Shown: positions 51,512 through 60,969 of the stretch, in pieces
Numbering within the stretch: the first letter of the stretch is position 1
How the letters are laid out: the number at the start of each line of letters is the position of its first letter
DNA from: Bog-159 sp963818855
Lineage (GTDB): Bacteria > Acidobacteriota > Terriglobia > Bryobacterales > Bryobacteraceae
NCBI GenBank assembly: GCA_963818855.1
Contig: CAWFUH010000008.1
Coordinates: 774,539 to 838,538 of the forward strand
DNA: 64,000 bases
Direction: 5' to 3'
Position numbers and translations under genes: made by a program
The notes under the pieces: generated by a model
What the model saw: only the letters and a program-made list of their open reading frames with translations
Database searches by the model: none
Told to the model about the DNA's origin: nothing

Positions 51512-54500
51512 ATGTTGCGCAAGTACTCTTCGCGAGGTCTGGCCTTCGGCATCTGCCTGGCAACCGCGCTCACGATGCTCCAGCCTGCCGCCTACGCCCA
51601 GACACAGGCATTTAGCGCCTCCCTGAGTGGTGTTGTTCACGATAGTTCTCAAGCGGCGGTCCCAGGCGCCAAAGTCATTTTGTCGAGCCCGGAAAAGGGC
51701 CTTACCCGAACCTTCACAACCGACGCGGAGGGGCGATACTCATTCGCTTTGCTGCCGCCGGCAACCTACACGCTCACCGTCGAAGCGGGCGGGTTTTCCT
51801 CCTACAGGCAGGCAGGGATCGTCCTGGAGGCTGGCCAATCCGCAAATCAGGAAGTCACCATGCAAGTGGGAGCGGTACAGACCGAGGTGGTAGTCACTGG
51901 TGAGGGGCCCATCCTCGCCGCCGACAATGCTAACGTTTCCTCAGACTTGACGACGCAGCAGATCGACCAGCTTCCGGTGGATTTCCGCAACGCTTTTGGT
52001 CTCGTGCTGTTGAACTCGTCAGTGAACAACGCCTCCCAGTTCCAGGTAGTCAATGGCGGAGGACAGTCGGGGACCGCCGATCAGGATATCTCGTTCCTCA
52101 ACTTCGGGGGCGGCTACTTTGGAACCAGCGCCTACCTGCTCGACGGCCATTGGGACACCGCCGGCGACTGGGGCGGGGTGATTTATGTGCCTTCCATGGA
52201 GTCGGTCGCGGAGGCCAGGATTCAAACCAACTCCTTCACCGCGGAATACGGCTGGAGTACCGGCAACATGTACAATGTAATCACCAAGTCCGGCTCCAGC
52301 AGCCTTCACGGGGACGCGTTCGAGTTCCTTCGTAATTCCGACCTCGACTCCAACTTTTTCTTCAATAACGCCCACGGCATCCCCAGGACGGCGTTCCGGC
52401 GCAACCAGTTCGGCGTTGCCGGCGGCGGACCGCTGTACATCCCAGGCGTCTACAAGCAGCGCAACAAGACCTTCTTCTTCGCGTATTACGAAGGACTGCG
52501 CCAGGGTACTCCGGGTCCCCTCACCAGCACCATGCCAACAACGGCCGAGAAGAATGGGGATTTCTCCGCGATCCCTCAGGTGTTGTACAACCCCTTCTCC
52601 ACGGTGCAGACCGCCAGCGGATTCTCCCGTACGCCGTTCCCGGGCAATCAGATCCCGGCAAGCCTGTTCAGCAAGGTTGGGGCCAAGCTGCTCTCGTACT
52701 ATCCCGACCCAACGAACAGTGCACTGACAAACAACTTCTCAGCCTCAGCCAGTGCTTCGGCGACCTCCGACGAATATGGCATCCGGCTCGATCACAACTT
52801 CACCGACAACCTGCGAATGTTCGTCCGCTGGTCGAATAAGGACGAGACTAAGACGGAAGAGGCGCCGTATTACGGCGCAAGCAATCCGGCCGGACCGGGA
52901 TCGTTCAACCCCAACAACCGCCTGGATGGCGCCGCCGGTACCACATGGGTGATCAATCCGACGACGGTTTTCAGCCTCAATGCCGGCTACAATCACTGGT
53001 TCGAAGGCAATGTGCTCCAGAGCTACCCGTTCGATATGACCCAACTTGGCCTGCCTGCCTTCATCAACTCAACCTCGAACCAGTTCCCGGTTGTGTCGGT
53101 GAGCGGCTATGCGCCGCTGGGTCCACAGAACGGAGCGGGCCAAGGCGGTTTCCCCCGCAACGATTTGACCTGGTCGGCCGACTTGAACAAGACCCACGGT
53201 TCCCATTCCTTCGCGATGGGCTTCATGGAAGTCGTAAGTCAGACTGGCGGCGGACGCATTTATCCCACGACATTCGACTTCGGTTCCGTCTCCACTGCGG
53301 GACCGAACCCGGAGACTGCCGACCCGAGCGTTAGCGGCAACTCCATCGCCTCGCTGTTGCTCGGAGTCGGGACGGGCGGCTCGACCGGCGTCACCGTGTT
53401 GCCGTTCACCTCCAAGCACTACTTGGGCGCCCACTTTCAGGACGACTGGAAAGTCACTCGCAGGCTGACACTGAATCTGGGCATCCGCTGGGAATACCAA
53501 TCTGCGCCTGTGGAGCGCTTCAATCAGCAGAACTATTTCGACTTCAACGCCACCAATCCGATCAGTTCGGCGCTCGGCTCGACGGTCAAAGGCGCCGTGG
53601 TCTACAGTGGCGTCGGCGGCGTCGGGCGCGGACTTTACGACCCCACCAACAAAGACTTCGCGCCGCGGCTCGGCATCGCCTATCAGGCTGCGGATAAGAT
53701 CGTCGTCAGAGCCGGATTCGGCCTCTACTACGTGCCTTCCTTTTTTGGACAGGGAGCGGACCAGGGGTATGGGCAAAGCACGCCTTGGGTAACCACAACG
53801 TCCGACGGTTACACGCCGTTGAACAACCTCGACAATGCGTTTCCCAACGGCGCGCTTGCGCAAACCGGCAACAGTCTGGGTGCGATGACCAATGTCGGCT
53901 ACGGCACGAGCGGTTCGCAGCTCAACCGGCCCGACCCGTACATGGAGCAGTGGATGTTCGGATTCCAGTATGCCCTGACCAAGAACGACCTGATCGATGT
54001 CAGCTACGTGGGGAGTCATGGCGTCAAACTGGCTCAGGGCGGACTGAACCTCGACCAGTTGCCGACAGCGGACCTTGCGCTCGGAAACCAGCTGCTCCAG
54101 CAGGTCTCCAACCCGTATTACGGCAAGATCGCCAGCAGTGGTTGCGGCCTTTCCAGTCCGACGGTCGCGTATGGGCAGTTGCTGCTTCCCTTTCCGGAGT
54201 TTTGCAGCGTCAGTATAGCGCAGCCGCTGGGCAGCTTTTCACATTACAACGCTCTCGAGTTGACCCTCACTCACCGCTGGAGCTCGGGGCTGAATCTGCT
54301 GGCTTCGTACACATATTCCAGGTTCATCGACAACACGGTCGGAACAACATCCTGGTTGGGCCAGACACCCATTCGCGACAACTACAATTTGGCTGCCGAG
54401 AAATCGCTGGATGCCGCAGATACCCCGAACAGCCTGGTTGTAACCTACATCTACGAACTTCCGATCGGAAAAAGCAAGCGGGTCGGAGCGAACCTCAACC

Positions 54501-54961
54501 CAGTGGCCAACGCGATTGTTGGCGGTTGGCAGGTTTCGGGAGTCACCACATTCAAGAGCGGCTTTCCGATCGCTATCACGACCGGCGACAACAACACCAA
54601 CTCGTTCGGTGGCAACCAGAGGCCGAACCTGGTCGGCAACCCAACCGTCAGCAATCCGACCATTCAGGAGTGGTTCAACACCGCCGCATTCGCGCAACCG
54701 GCGCCATTCACTTTTGGAAATGCGCCGCGGTACATGGGAAACGTCCGCGCGCCGGGTCTGGCGGACTGGGACATCGGAGTTCAGAAGTGGTTCTACTTCC
54801 GCGAAATGCTGAAGTTCCAGTTCCGCGCCGAAATGTTCAACGCGTTCAATCGCGTCAACTTCTACGCGCCCGATGGCAATCTCACGGATTCGAATTTTGG
54901 GGTAATCTCAGCTACGCTTCCACCGCGAGATATCCAGATGGGACTGAAGTTGTACTGGTAA
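51512..54961 (+). CDS. Oar-like TonB-dependent receptor with N-terminal carboxypeptidase-regulatory domain
   Basis: A 1149-residue outer-membrane protein. The signal peptide is FGICLATALTMLQPAAYAQ. Residues ~35-115 form the carboxypeptidase-regulatory beta-sandwich (SLSGVVHDSSQAAVPGAKVI ... YTLTVEAGGFSSYRQ). The plug is near 125-300 (TTQQIDQLPVDFRNAFGLVL; FTAEYGWSTGNMYNVITKSG), and then the long barrel carries YEGLRQG, HNFTDNLRMFVRWSNKDE, and the terminal strand MGLKLYW. This class takes up or binds large glycans and is greatly expanded in Acidobacteriota. AAGAAAGAAAGG precedes the ATG. The TPR gene starts at the next base after its stop. Confidence 0.93.
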   Translation: MLRKYSSRGLAFGICLATALTMLQPAAYAQTQAFSASLSGVVHDSSQAAVPGAKVILSSPEKGLTRTFTTDAEGRYSFALLPPATYTLTVEAGGFSSYRQAGIVLEAGQSANQEVTMQVGAVQTEVVVTGEGPILAADNANVSSDLTTQQIDQLPVDFRNAFGLVLLNSSVNNASQFQVVNGGGQSGTADQDISFLNFGGGYFGTSAYLLDGHWDTAGDWGGVIYVPSMESVAEARIQTNSFTAEYGWSTGNMYNVITKSGSSSLHGDAFEFLRNSDLDSNFFFNNAHGIPRTAFRRNQFGVAGGGPLYIPGVYKQRNKTFFFAYYEGLRQGTPGPLTSTMPTTAEKNGDFSAIPQVLYNPFSTVQTASGFSRTPFPGNQIPASLFSKVGAKLLSYYPDPTNSALTNNFSASASASATSDEYGIRLDHNFTDNLRMFVRWSNKDETKTEEAPYYGASNPAGPGSFNPNNRLDGAAGTTWVINPTTVFSLNAGYNHWFEGNVLQSYPFDMTQLGLPAFINSTSNQFPVVSVSGYAPLGPQNGAGQGGFPRNDLTWSADLNKTHGSHSFAMGFMEVVSQTGGGRIYPTTFDFGSVSTAGPNPETADPSVSGNSIASLLLGVGTGGSTGVTVLPFTSKHYLGAHFQDDWKVTRRLTLNLGIRWEYQSAPVERFNQQNYFDFNATNPISSALGSTVKGAVVYSGVGGVGRGLYDPTNKDFAPRLGIAYQAADKIVVRAGFGLYYVPSFFGQGADQGYGQSTPWVTTTSDGYTPLNNLDNAFPNGALAQTGNSLGAMTNVGYGTSGSQLNRPDPYMEQWMFGFQYALTKNDLIDVSYVGSHGVKLAQGGLNLDQLPTADLALGNQLLQQVSNPYYGKIASSGCGLSSPTVAYGQLLLPFPEFCSVSIAQPLGSFSHYNALELTLTHRWSSGLNLLASYTYSRFIDNTVGTTSWLGQTPIRDNYNLAAEKSLDAADTPNSLVVTYIYELPIGKSKRVGANLNPVANAIVGGWQVSGVTTFKSGFPIAITTGDNNTNSFGGNQRPNLVGNPTVSNPTIQEWFNTAAFAQPAPFTFGNAPRYMGNVRAPGLADWDIGVQKWFYFREMLKFQFRAEMFNAFNRVNFYAPDGNLTDSNFGVISATLPPRDIQMGLKLYW

Positions 54962-56746
54962 GTGCGCGTCTTATTCACAATTGGCCTGGCGGCTTCGACG
55001 CTGGCTGTGGCACAGCCGGATCGGGACGCCAAGTTTGAATCGCTCCTGGCCGAAGCCCGTGAGGCGCAGGCCAGGAACGACTTTCGCGGCGCCGCGGCCA
55101 GCTATCGCCAGGCCGTGGCGATCCGCTCGGATATCGCCGAGCTCCGAAGCAATCTCGGGCTGATGCAGCACCAGTCCGGCGACTACCCCCAGGCGGCGGA
55201 ATCGTTCCGCGCGGCATTGCATTTGAACCAGGCTCTGTTCGTTCCCAACCTGTTTCTGGGTCTCGATCTTTTGCAACTCAACCGCCCGCGGGAAGCGGCT
55301 CCGTACTTGCTGGCAGCCGAGAAACTCAAGCCGGACGATCCGCAGCCGGCGTTGGCGTTGGGACGTACGTTCCATGCGCTGTGGGAGCCCGACAAGTCCG
55401 AAAGATGGTATCGGCGGGCGCTCGTGCTGGTCCCCCGCAATGGCGAGGCATGGTACGGCCTGGGGCTTGCGCATTTTGGTTTGGCGGAAGCTGCCGGAGC
55501 GAAGCTGACAAGTTCCTTTCGCGAGTCCGTGTACGTTGCCGAACTCACCGCCAGCGCGCGTGCGGAGGAGGGAAGTCTGACCGCAGCGATCCAAGCCTAC
55601 AAGGCTGAGCTGGCATGGAAAGCGACTCCGCCCCAATGTTCGCATACCTCTTACGGTTTCGTCTTGATCAGTCACGGCGACCCGGCGGAAGCCGAACAGG
55701 AATTCCGGCGCGACCTGGAGTCGTGTCCCGCCGCGCGCGTCGGAATGGCTCGCCTGCTGTTCGAGAGCGGCGCGCAAGAGAAGGCCATGGATATGCTGAC
55801 CGATTTCGCAAACTCGGACCGGGACGGATTCGATTCGTCGCTGCCCCGGTTCTGGGAAGGCCTCGATACGCAACAACTCGAGACGCGGCTGGCACAACTG
55901 CGGCAGTCTGCCGGTAACATGGCCGGCGTCGTGGCGGCGCGTTTGCGCGAGGGGGCCCGTCCCTCGACCCCGCTCGAACCGGAAAGTGCCGTCCCGGAAT
56001 CCGGCAACCTCGAAGACCTGCAAAGGTTCGCGAGCAATGCCTATTTCTCGGGGCACTTCCGGACCGCCGCTCTGGCGAGCGATCGCCTTCGGCAGAAGTA
56101 CCCGAACGATCCGGCAGGCTGGTATTGGGCGGTGCGGGCCAACCAGAAGCTGGGGGTGGCTGCGCTCGCGCGCGCCGGCGAGGTGGAACCCGCTTCACCG
56201 AAAATCCATGCTCTGCTCGGCGACGCCTACCAGCGCCGGAGGATGTTTGACGAAGCACGGGAAGAGTATTCAAAGGTGCTGGCGGCCTCGCCGGATAGCG
56301 TGGCTGGCCTGGCTGGGCTGGCCAAAGCCGATTATGCAGACGGCCGGCTGGAACAGGCCCGGAGCAGCGCACAGAAGGCGCTCGCTCGAAGTCCGGCGGA
56401 TAGCGAGATCAATCTTCTAATGGGGGAGATCCTCGTGGCGCAACACCAGTACGCGGAAGCGGAGCCGCATTTGGAGCGGAGCCTGCACGCGCGCCCGGAC
56501 CTCCTGCCCCACGTTCATGCCCTGCTCGGCCAAGTGTGCGCGAGAACCGGCCGAACGAAGGAGGCGATCAAGGAACTGACACAAGGCCTCGCCAGCGACG
56601 AAGATGGCAGCGTGCACTATCAGCTTGCCCGCCTCTATCAGGAAGCCGGCGACGCGACCGCAGCGGCCGCGGCGTTCGAAAAATCGAAGCAGATTCGTGC
56701 CAGGTACGACGCTCTGGCCCAGTTGACGCTCGACCCAGTGCGCTAA
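54962..56746 (+). CDS. secreted tetratricopeptide-repeat protein
   Basis: 594 residues from GTG 54962, immediately after the TAA of the TonB receptor, so translational coupling is likely. After the signal (RVLFTIGLAASTLAVAQ) there are about eight to ten TPR-like units: FRGAAASYRQAVAIRSDIAE, DYPQAAESFRAALHLNQALF, MFDEAREEYSKVLAASPDSV, YAEAEPHLERSLHARPDLLP, TKEAIKELTQGLASDEDGS. The middle (~300-380) is less regular. It is probably a periplasmic scaffold for the receptor or for imported oligosaccharide handling. Confidence 0.88.
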   Translation: MRVLFTIGLAASTLAVAQPDRDAKFESLLAEAREAQARNDFRGAAASYRQAVAIRSDIAELRSNLGLMQHQSGDYPQAAESFRAALHLNQALFVPNLFLGLDLLQLNRPREAAPYLLAAEKLKPDDPQPALALGRTFHALWEPDKSERWYRRALVLVPRNGEAWYGLGLAHFGLAEAAGAKLTSSFRESVYVAELTASARAEEGSLTAAIQAYKAELAWKATPPQCSHTSYGFVLISHGDPAEAEQEFRRDLESCPAARVGMARLLFESGAQEKAMDMLTDFANSDRDGFDSSLPRFWEGLDTQQLETRLAQLRQSAGNMAGVVAARLREGARPSTPLEPESAVPESGNLEDLQRFASNAYFSGHFRTAALASDRLRQKYPNDPAGWYWAVRANQKLGVAALARAGEVEPASPKIHALLGDAYQRRRMFDEAREEYSKVLAASPDSVAGLAGLAKADYADGRLEQARSSAQKALARSPADSEINLLMGEILVAQHQYAEAEPHLERSLHARPDLLPHVHALLGQVCARTGRTKEAIKELTQGLASDEDGSVHYQLARLYQEAGDATAAAAAFEKSKQIRARYDALAQLTLDPVR

Positions 56747-56769
56747 GCCAGCTACTTGTCCGCAACTAT

Positions 56770-58119
56770 ATGCAGACCATATCGAATCTCAAACGCCTGA
56801 GCTATGCTGCGACGGATACCGCGGGGCAGCTCGTATTTGCGGTGATCTCAACTTATTTGTTGTACTTCTATACCGACGTTTACGGGATTCCGGTGGGCAT
56901 CGCCGGCACGATCCTCCTGGTGGCCCGCTGCATCGACGGAGTCGATGCGCCGGTCTGGGGGATCATTCTGGATAAGACTAGCAGCAGGTGGGGCAGGTAC
57001 CGCCCGTGGTTTCTTTGGCTCTGCGGACCCTACGCCGTGTTCGGGGTCCTGACTTTTCTGACGCCGGACCTGAGCACTCACGCCAAGGTTTGGTATTCGG
57101 CCTCCACATATATAGTCTGCGGCATCCTATACACCGGAATCAACACACCCGTCACTGCAATTCTTTCCGCGCTCACGCCGGACCCGAGCCAGCGCGTGAT
57201 GCTGACAACGTACCGGATGATCGGCTCCAAGGTCGGCGTGTTGATCGTTAATGCCACGGCGCTTCCCCTCATCGCCCTGCTCGGCCACGGGAACGACAAA
57301 CGCGGATTCATGCTGACGATGCCCATTTTCGCGGCGGGGGCGGCAATATTATTCCTGCTGGCATTTCGCAATCTTGAGGAGGTCGTAGAGGCGCCCAGGA
57401 ATCCGGAGCGGATGCTGGCTTCGTTTGGCGCGATTGCGGGCAACTGGCCATGGATGATCATCGCGTCCAGCACGTTTCTCTTCTGGATCGCTTACGTGTC
57501 CAGAGTATCGGCGGTGATCTACTACTTCACCTACAAGCTTGGTCGCAAGGACCTGGTTCCGCTGGTCAATAGCCTGGATATCGTCTCGCTCAGCGCCGTT
57601 GTCTTCCTGCCCTCGCTCTGCCGCTACACTTCGAAGCGGAACCTGTGGGCCTTGGGACTGGCTGGGTCGATCGCCGGTCAGTTGCTGATGTATTTTGCGG
57701 CGCCGTCGGTGCCGGCGGTGCTGGCGGGCTGGATTTTCGCCGCGGTTGCCGGCGGAGTCGCCATGACATTGCCGTTCTCGATCCTCTCGGACAGCGTCGA
57801 CTACGGCGAGTGGAAGACCGGGATTCGCTCGGCAGGTCTGTTGACTGCAATGGGCGCCGCGCTCTGCTTCAAAGCGGGCAGCGGCATCGGCGGTGCGCTT
57901 CCGGCATGGACCATGGCCGCCTACGGCTACGTTCCAAACGCGCGCCAGACCGCATCGTCACTGGCGGGCATTGAGATCGGATTCATCTGGCTGCCCGCGG
58001 TCTTCTTCGCGCTCAGCCTGCTGCCAACCCTCCTCTATTCCCGCTACGAGGCCATGGAGCCGCGGATCCGTCAGGAGTTGGACCAGCGCCGCGCGGTAGC
58101 AGCGCTCGATAGGGCATGA
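56770..58119 (+). CDS. GPH-family sugar:cation symporter
   Basis: 449 residues from ATG 56770. A glycoside-pentoside-hexuronide transporter with 12 helices: LSYAATDTAGQLVFAVISTY, then the family signature DGVDAPVWGIILDKTSSRWG RYRPWFLW, with a second conserved block SILSDSVDYGEWKTGIRSAG in the second half. It imports glycosides with H+ or Na+. It is followed after one base by the GH31 gene, the same pairing as E. coli yicJ-yicI, which suggests alpha-xyloside import. Confidence 0.9.
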   Translation: MQTISNLKRLSYAATDTAGQLVFAVISTYLLYFYTDVYGIPVGIAGTILLVARCIDGVDAPVWGIILDKTSSRWGRYRPWFLWLCGPYAVFGVLTFLTPDLSTHAKVWYSASTYIVCGILYTGINTPVTAILSALTPDPSQRVMLTTYRMIGSKVGVLIVNATALPLIALLGHGNDKRGFMLTMPIFAAGAAILFLLAFRNLEEVVEAPRNPERMLASFGAIAGNWPWMIIASSTFLFWIAYVSRVSAVIYYFTYKLGRKDLVPLVNSLDIVSLSAVVFLPSLCRYTSKRNLWALGLAGSIAGQLLMYFAAPSVPAVLAGWIFAAVAGGVAMTLPFSILSDSVDYGEWKTGIRSAGLLTAMGAALCFKAGSGIGGALPAWTMAAYGYVPNARQTASSLAGIEIGFIWLPAVFFALSLLPTLLYSRYEAMEPRIRQELDQRRAVAALDRA

Positions 58120-58120
58120 T

Positions 58121-60586
58121 ATGTATCAACTCGAAAGCAATCGCGAATCTCTAGTCCTGACTTCCGAAACATCGCGCCTGCGGATCGGTTTCGTCAGCGA
58201 GTCCATGGTGCGGGTGACGATGACGGGGAAGCAGCCGTTCCGGGACCGCGCCAGTCTCTCGGTTGTATCCAACTCCTGGTATCTGAATTACCGGATGGAC
58301 GAAGACGCAATCGAATTCCGAGTCGCGACAGCGTCGGTAGCCGCAAGCGTCAACAAGAAGACGGGCGCGATCGCCTACTTCGACCCAGAGGGCCGGCTGC
58401 TGACGCGCGAGCCCGAGCGCGGAGGCAAATGGCTGACACCGATAGAAGTATACAGGAACCGCTTCAGCAACTCCGCGACGGCGTCCACGGACGGGGTTGA
58501 CGGTGTGCGCGTTTCGGCTGAGGAATCGGAGAGTGTCCTGGATCGGCATGCTTTTCAGGCGAAGCTGGAATTCGTTTCCGCGGAGGACGAAGCGCTTTTC
58601 GGCTTGGGATCCCACGAGGAAGGCTACGGCAACCTGCGGGGCAAATCGAGAGAGCTATACCAGCACAACCTGAAAGCGGTCATTCCCTATTTCGTCTCCA
58701 CCAGGGGATACGGGATGCTGTTCGACTGTTACTCCCTGATGACTTTTCACGACGACGCTCTCGGGTCTTACATATGGGCGGACGTCGTTGACGAGCTCGA
58801 CTATTATTTCATCCGCGGTGAGCAATTTGACGATGTTACCAGGGGGTATCACGCACTTACCGGCCGAGTTCCAATGCCGCCGAAATGGTACTTCGGCTAC
58901 ACGCAATCCAAAGAGCGCTACGTCAACGCCAAAGAACTCGTGGATATCGTCTGCGAATACCGCCGGCGCGGCATCCCCCTGGATCTGATCGTGCTGGACT
59001 GGAAGCACTGGCCCGATGGCGGGGGCTGGGGACAGAAATCGTTCGACCCTGTGCGCTTTCCCGATCCGAAGGAACTGACCGCCACGCTGCACGGTATGGG
59101 CGCGAAGCTGATGGTGTCGGTTTGGCCCGCAATGACCGGCGACAGCCCGAACCGGAAGGAACTGCTCGAACGCGGCATGCTGCTGGGGAATCAATCGACT
59201 TACGATGCCTTTCAGGAGGAGGCGCGGCGGTGTTACTGGGAGCAGGCCAACCGCGGACTATTCTCAAATGGCATTGACGCCTGGTGGTGCGATTGTACCG
59301 AGCCGTTCGAATCGGACTGGCATGGTGCGGTCAAGCCCGAGCCGCATGAACGTCTGCCGGTCAATACCGGAGAAGCGAAGCGATACCTCGATCCGGGCTA
59401 CATCAGCGCATTCTCGCTGCTACATTCGCGGGGGATGTATGAGGGCCAGCGCGGCACAACCTCTGGCAAGCGCATGGTCAACGTCACCCGGTCATCTTAC
59501 GCCGGCCAGCACCGCTATGGGACAACCACCTGGTCCGGCGACATTAGCGCCACCTGGGAGACGCTGCGGCGCTCTATCCCCGAGGGGTTGAACTTCTGTG
59601 CGGCTGGGGAGCCTTACTGGAATCTGGATATCGGCGGCTTCTTCATCAAGAACGATCCCGCATATTGGTTCTGGCGCGGCGACTACGACGCCGGATGCCG
59701 CGGATTGACCGATGGCTCGGCTCGGGAGCCCGATCCCGACGACACCGGGTGCACCGACCTTGGCTACTGGGAACTCTACACACGCTGGTTGCAGTACGCG
59801 GTCTTTCTGCCGATGTTCCGTTCGCATGGAACGGACGCGCCGCGGGAAGCCTGGCGGTTTGGCGAGCCGGGCACTCCGTTCTACGATGCGATCGTCCAGT
59901 ACATCCGGCTCCGCTATCGATTGTTGCCGTACATCTACTCCGTCGCGGCCCAGGTGAGCCGGAACAGTTGGACGATCATGCGGGCGGTTGCACTGGATTT
60001 CCCGCGTGACCTCCGGACCCACGATCTTACCGATCAATACTTGTTTGGTCCCGGCCTGATGGCCTGCCCGGTCACGAAGCCCATGTACTATGATCGGAAT
60101 TCCGAGCCGATCACCGGAGCGGAGAAGAGTAGGCCGGTATACCTGCCCTCGGGGACCGGATGGTATGACTTTCGGGCCGAGACCTGGTTCCCCGGCGGAG
60201 CGGCTGTCGAGGCACCGGCACCTCTCGAGGTGATGCCGGTGTTCGCGCGCTCCGGCGCAATCGTGCCGATGTCGCCGGTTATGCAGTACGCGGATGAGGT
60301 GCGCGATGCTCCTTATGAAATCCGTGTGTATCGCGGCGCGGACGGCGTTTTCCCGCTGTACGAGGATGAGGGAGACAACTACAACTACGAGTCTGGTCGA
60401 TTCTCTATCGTGATGCTGCGCTGGAGCGAACTCGACGGCGAGCTGATCATTGCTGCCAGGGCCGGCGATTTTGACGGGATGGTGACGTCGCGCCAATTGA
60501 ACGTCGTGTTCATTTCCGAAAGCGTCCGGAAGTCGTGCAGCGTGGTCTATACCGGAGAGGAAATACGGGTGCGTCCAGCCGACTAA
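58121..60586 (+). CDS. GH31 family alpha-glycosidase (alpha-xylosidase-like)
   Basis: 821 residues. N-terminal beta-sandwich, then the GH31 barrel: KWYFGYTQSKERYVNAKELV, DLIVLDWKHWPDG, and the nucleophile Asp in IDAWWCDCTEPFESD. The acid/base Asp is in GTTTWSGDISATWETLRRSI. The stretch EPYWNLDIGGFF and MFRSHGTDAPREAWRF complete the active site. The C-terminal beta domains end in VFPLYEDEGDNYNYESGRFS. The short DxE-lacking CTEPF loop resembles the xylosidase branch, but specificity between glucose, xylose and galactose is not proven. There is no signal peptide, so it acts in the cytoplasm on substrate brought by the GPH transporter. Confidence 0.92.
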   Translation: MYQLESNRESLVLTSETSRLRIGFVSESMVRVTMTGKQPFRDRASLSVVSNSWYLNYRMDEDAIEFRVATASVAASVNKKTGAIAYFDPEGRLLTREPERGGKWLTPIEVYRNRFSNSATASTDGVDGVRVSAEESESVLDRHAFQAKLEFVSAEDEALFGLGSHEEGYGNLRGKSRELYQHNLKAVIPYFVSTRGYGMLFDCYSLMTFHDDALGSYIWADVVDELDYYFIRGEQFDDVTRGYHALTGRVPMPPKWYFGYTQSKERYVNAKELVDIVCEYRRRGIPLDLIVLDWKHWPDGGGWGQKSFDPVRFPDPKELTATLHGMGAKLMVSVWPAMTGDSPNRKELLERGMLLGNQSTYDAFQEEARRCYWEQANRGLFSNGIDAWWCDCTEPFESDWHGAVKPEPHERLPVNTGEAKRYLDPGYISAFSLLHSRGMYEGQRGTTSGKRMVNVTRSSYAGQHRYGTTTWSGDISATWETLRRSIPEGLNFCAAGEPYWNLDIGGFFIKNDPAYWFWRGDYDAGCRGLTDGSAREPDPDDTGCTDLGYWELYTRWLQYAVFLPMFRSHGTDAPREAWRFGEPGTPFYDAIVQYIRLRYRLLPYIYSVAAQVSRNSWTIMRAVALDFPRDLRTHDLTDQYLFGPGLMACPVTKPMYYDRNSEPITGAEKSRPVYLPSGTGWYDFRAETWFPGGAAVEAPAPLEVMPVFARSGAIVPMSPVMQYADEVRDAPYEIRVYRGADGVFPLYEDEGDNYNYESGRFSIVMLRWSELDGELIIAARAGDFDGMVTSRQLNVVFISESVRKSCSVVYTGEEIRVRPAD

Positions 60587-60969
60587 GACCGCAACTTGTC
60601 GGTTTTTACCGAGAGGACATCAGCGAATGAGTTTTACTGAGACATCAAAGCGAGGCCGGCCGAGGGCGGCACGCTGTTCCTGTTGCTCCGGAGGATCCAG
60701 CCGGGCGCTCCGAACTGGTTATGCCGGCACTTCCTCGAACAGTGGCACAATCCCGAGCCGTTGGGGAAAGGCTGCAATTAAAAAACCCCGGACAGCTCCT
60801 TGCCATCGCTAAAACACGGGGGCGGCACAGCCGAGAATCAGCCCAGGGTTTAATCCTGAGTGGTCAGCGAAAGCATCTGATCCAGGCGGCCCCGCCCCGA
60901 TGAGCGCCAGCACGAGCCGTCCGCGCACGGCCTGCTCGTCCGCAAACACGAGCGTCTCCACCCCTGCTC
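60587..60969. other. gap with possible gene debris
   Basis: Between GH31 and zwf. A plus-strand stretch near 60660-60780 (LFLLLRRIQPGAPNWLCRHF) and a minus-strand stretch near 60815-60960 (GVETLVFADEQAVRGRLVLA) each read as short protein-like runs without starts. Neither could be assigned, and they may be remnants. Confidence 0.35.

Noticed and set aside
59492..60496. 334-codon minus-strand frame opposite GH31
   Set aside because: The plus-strand GH31 protein is continuous and has all catalytic residues; this is its antisense shadow.
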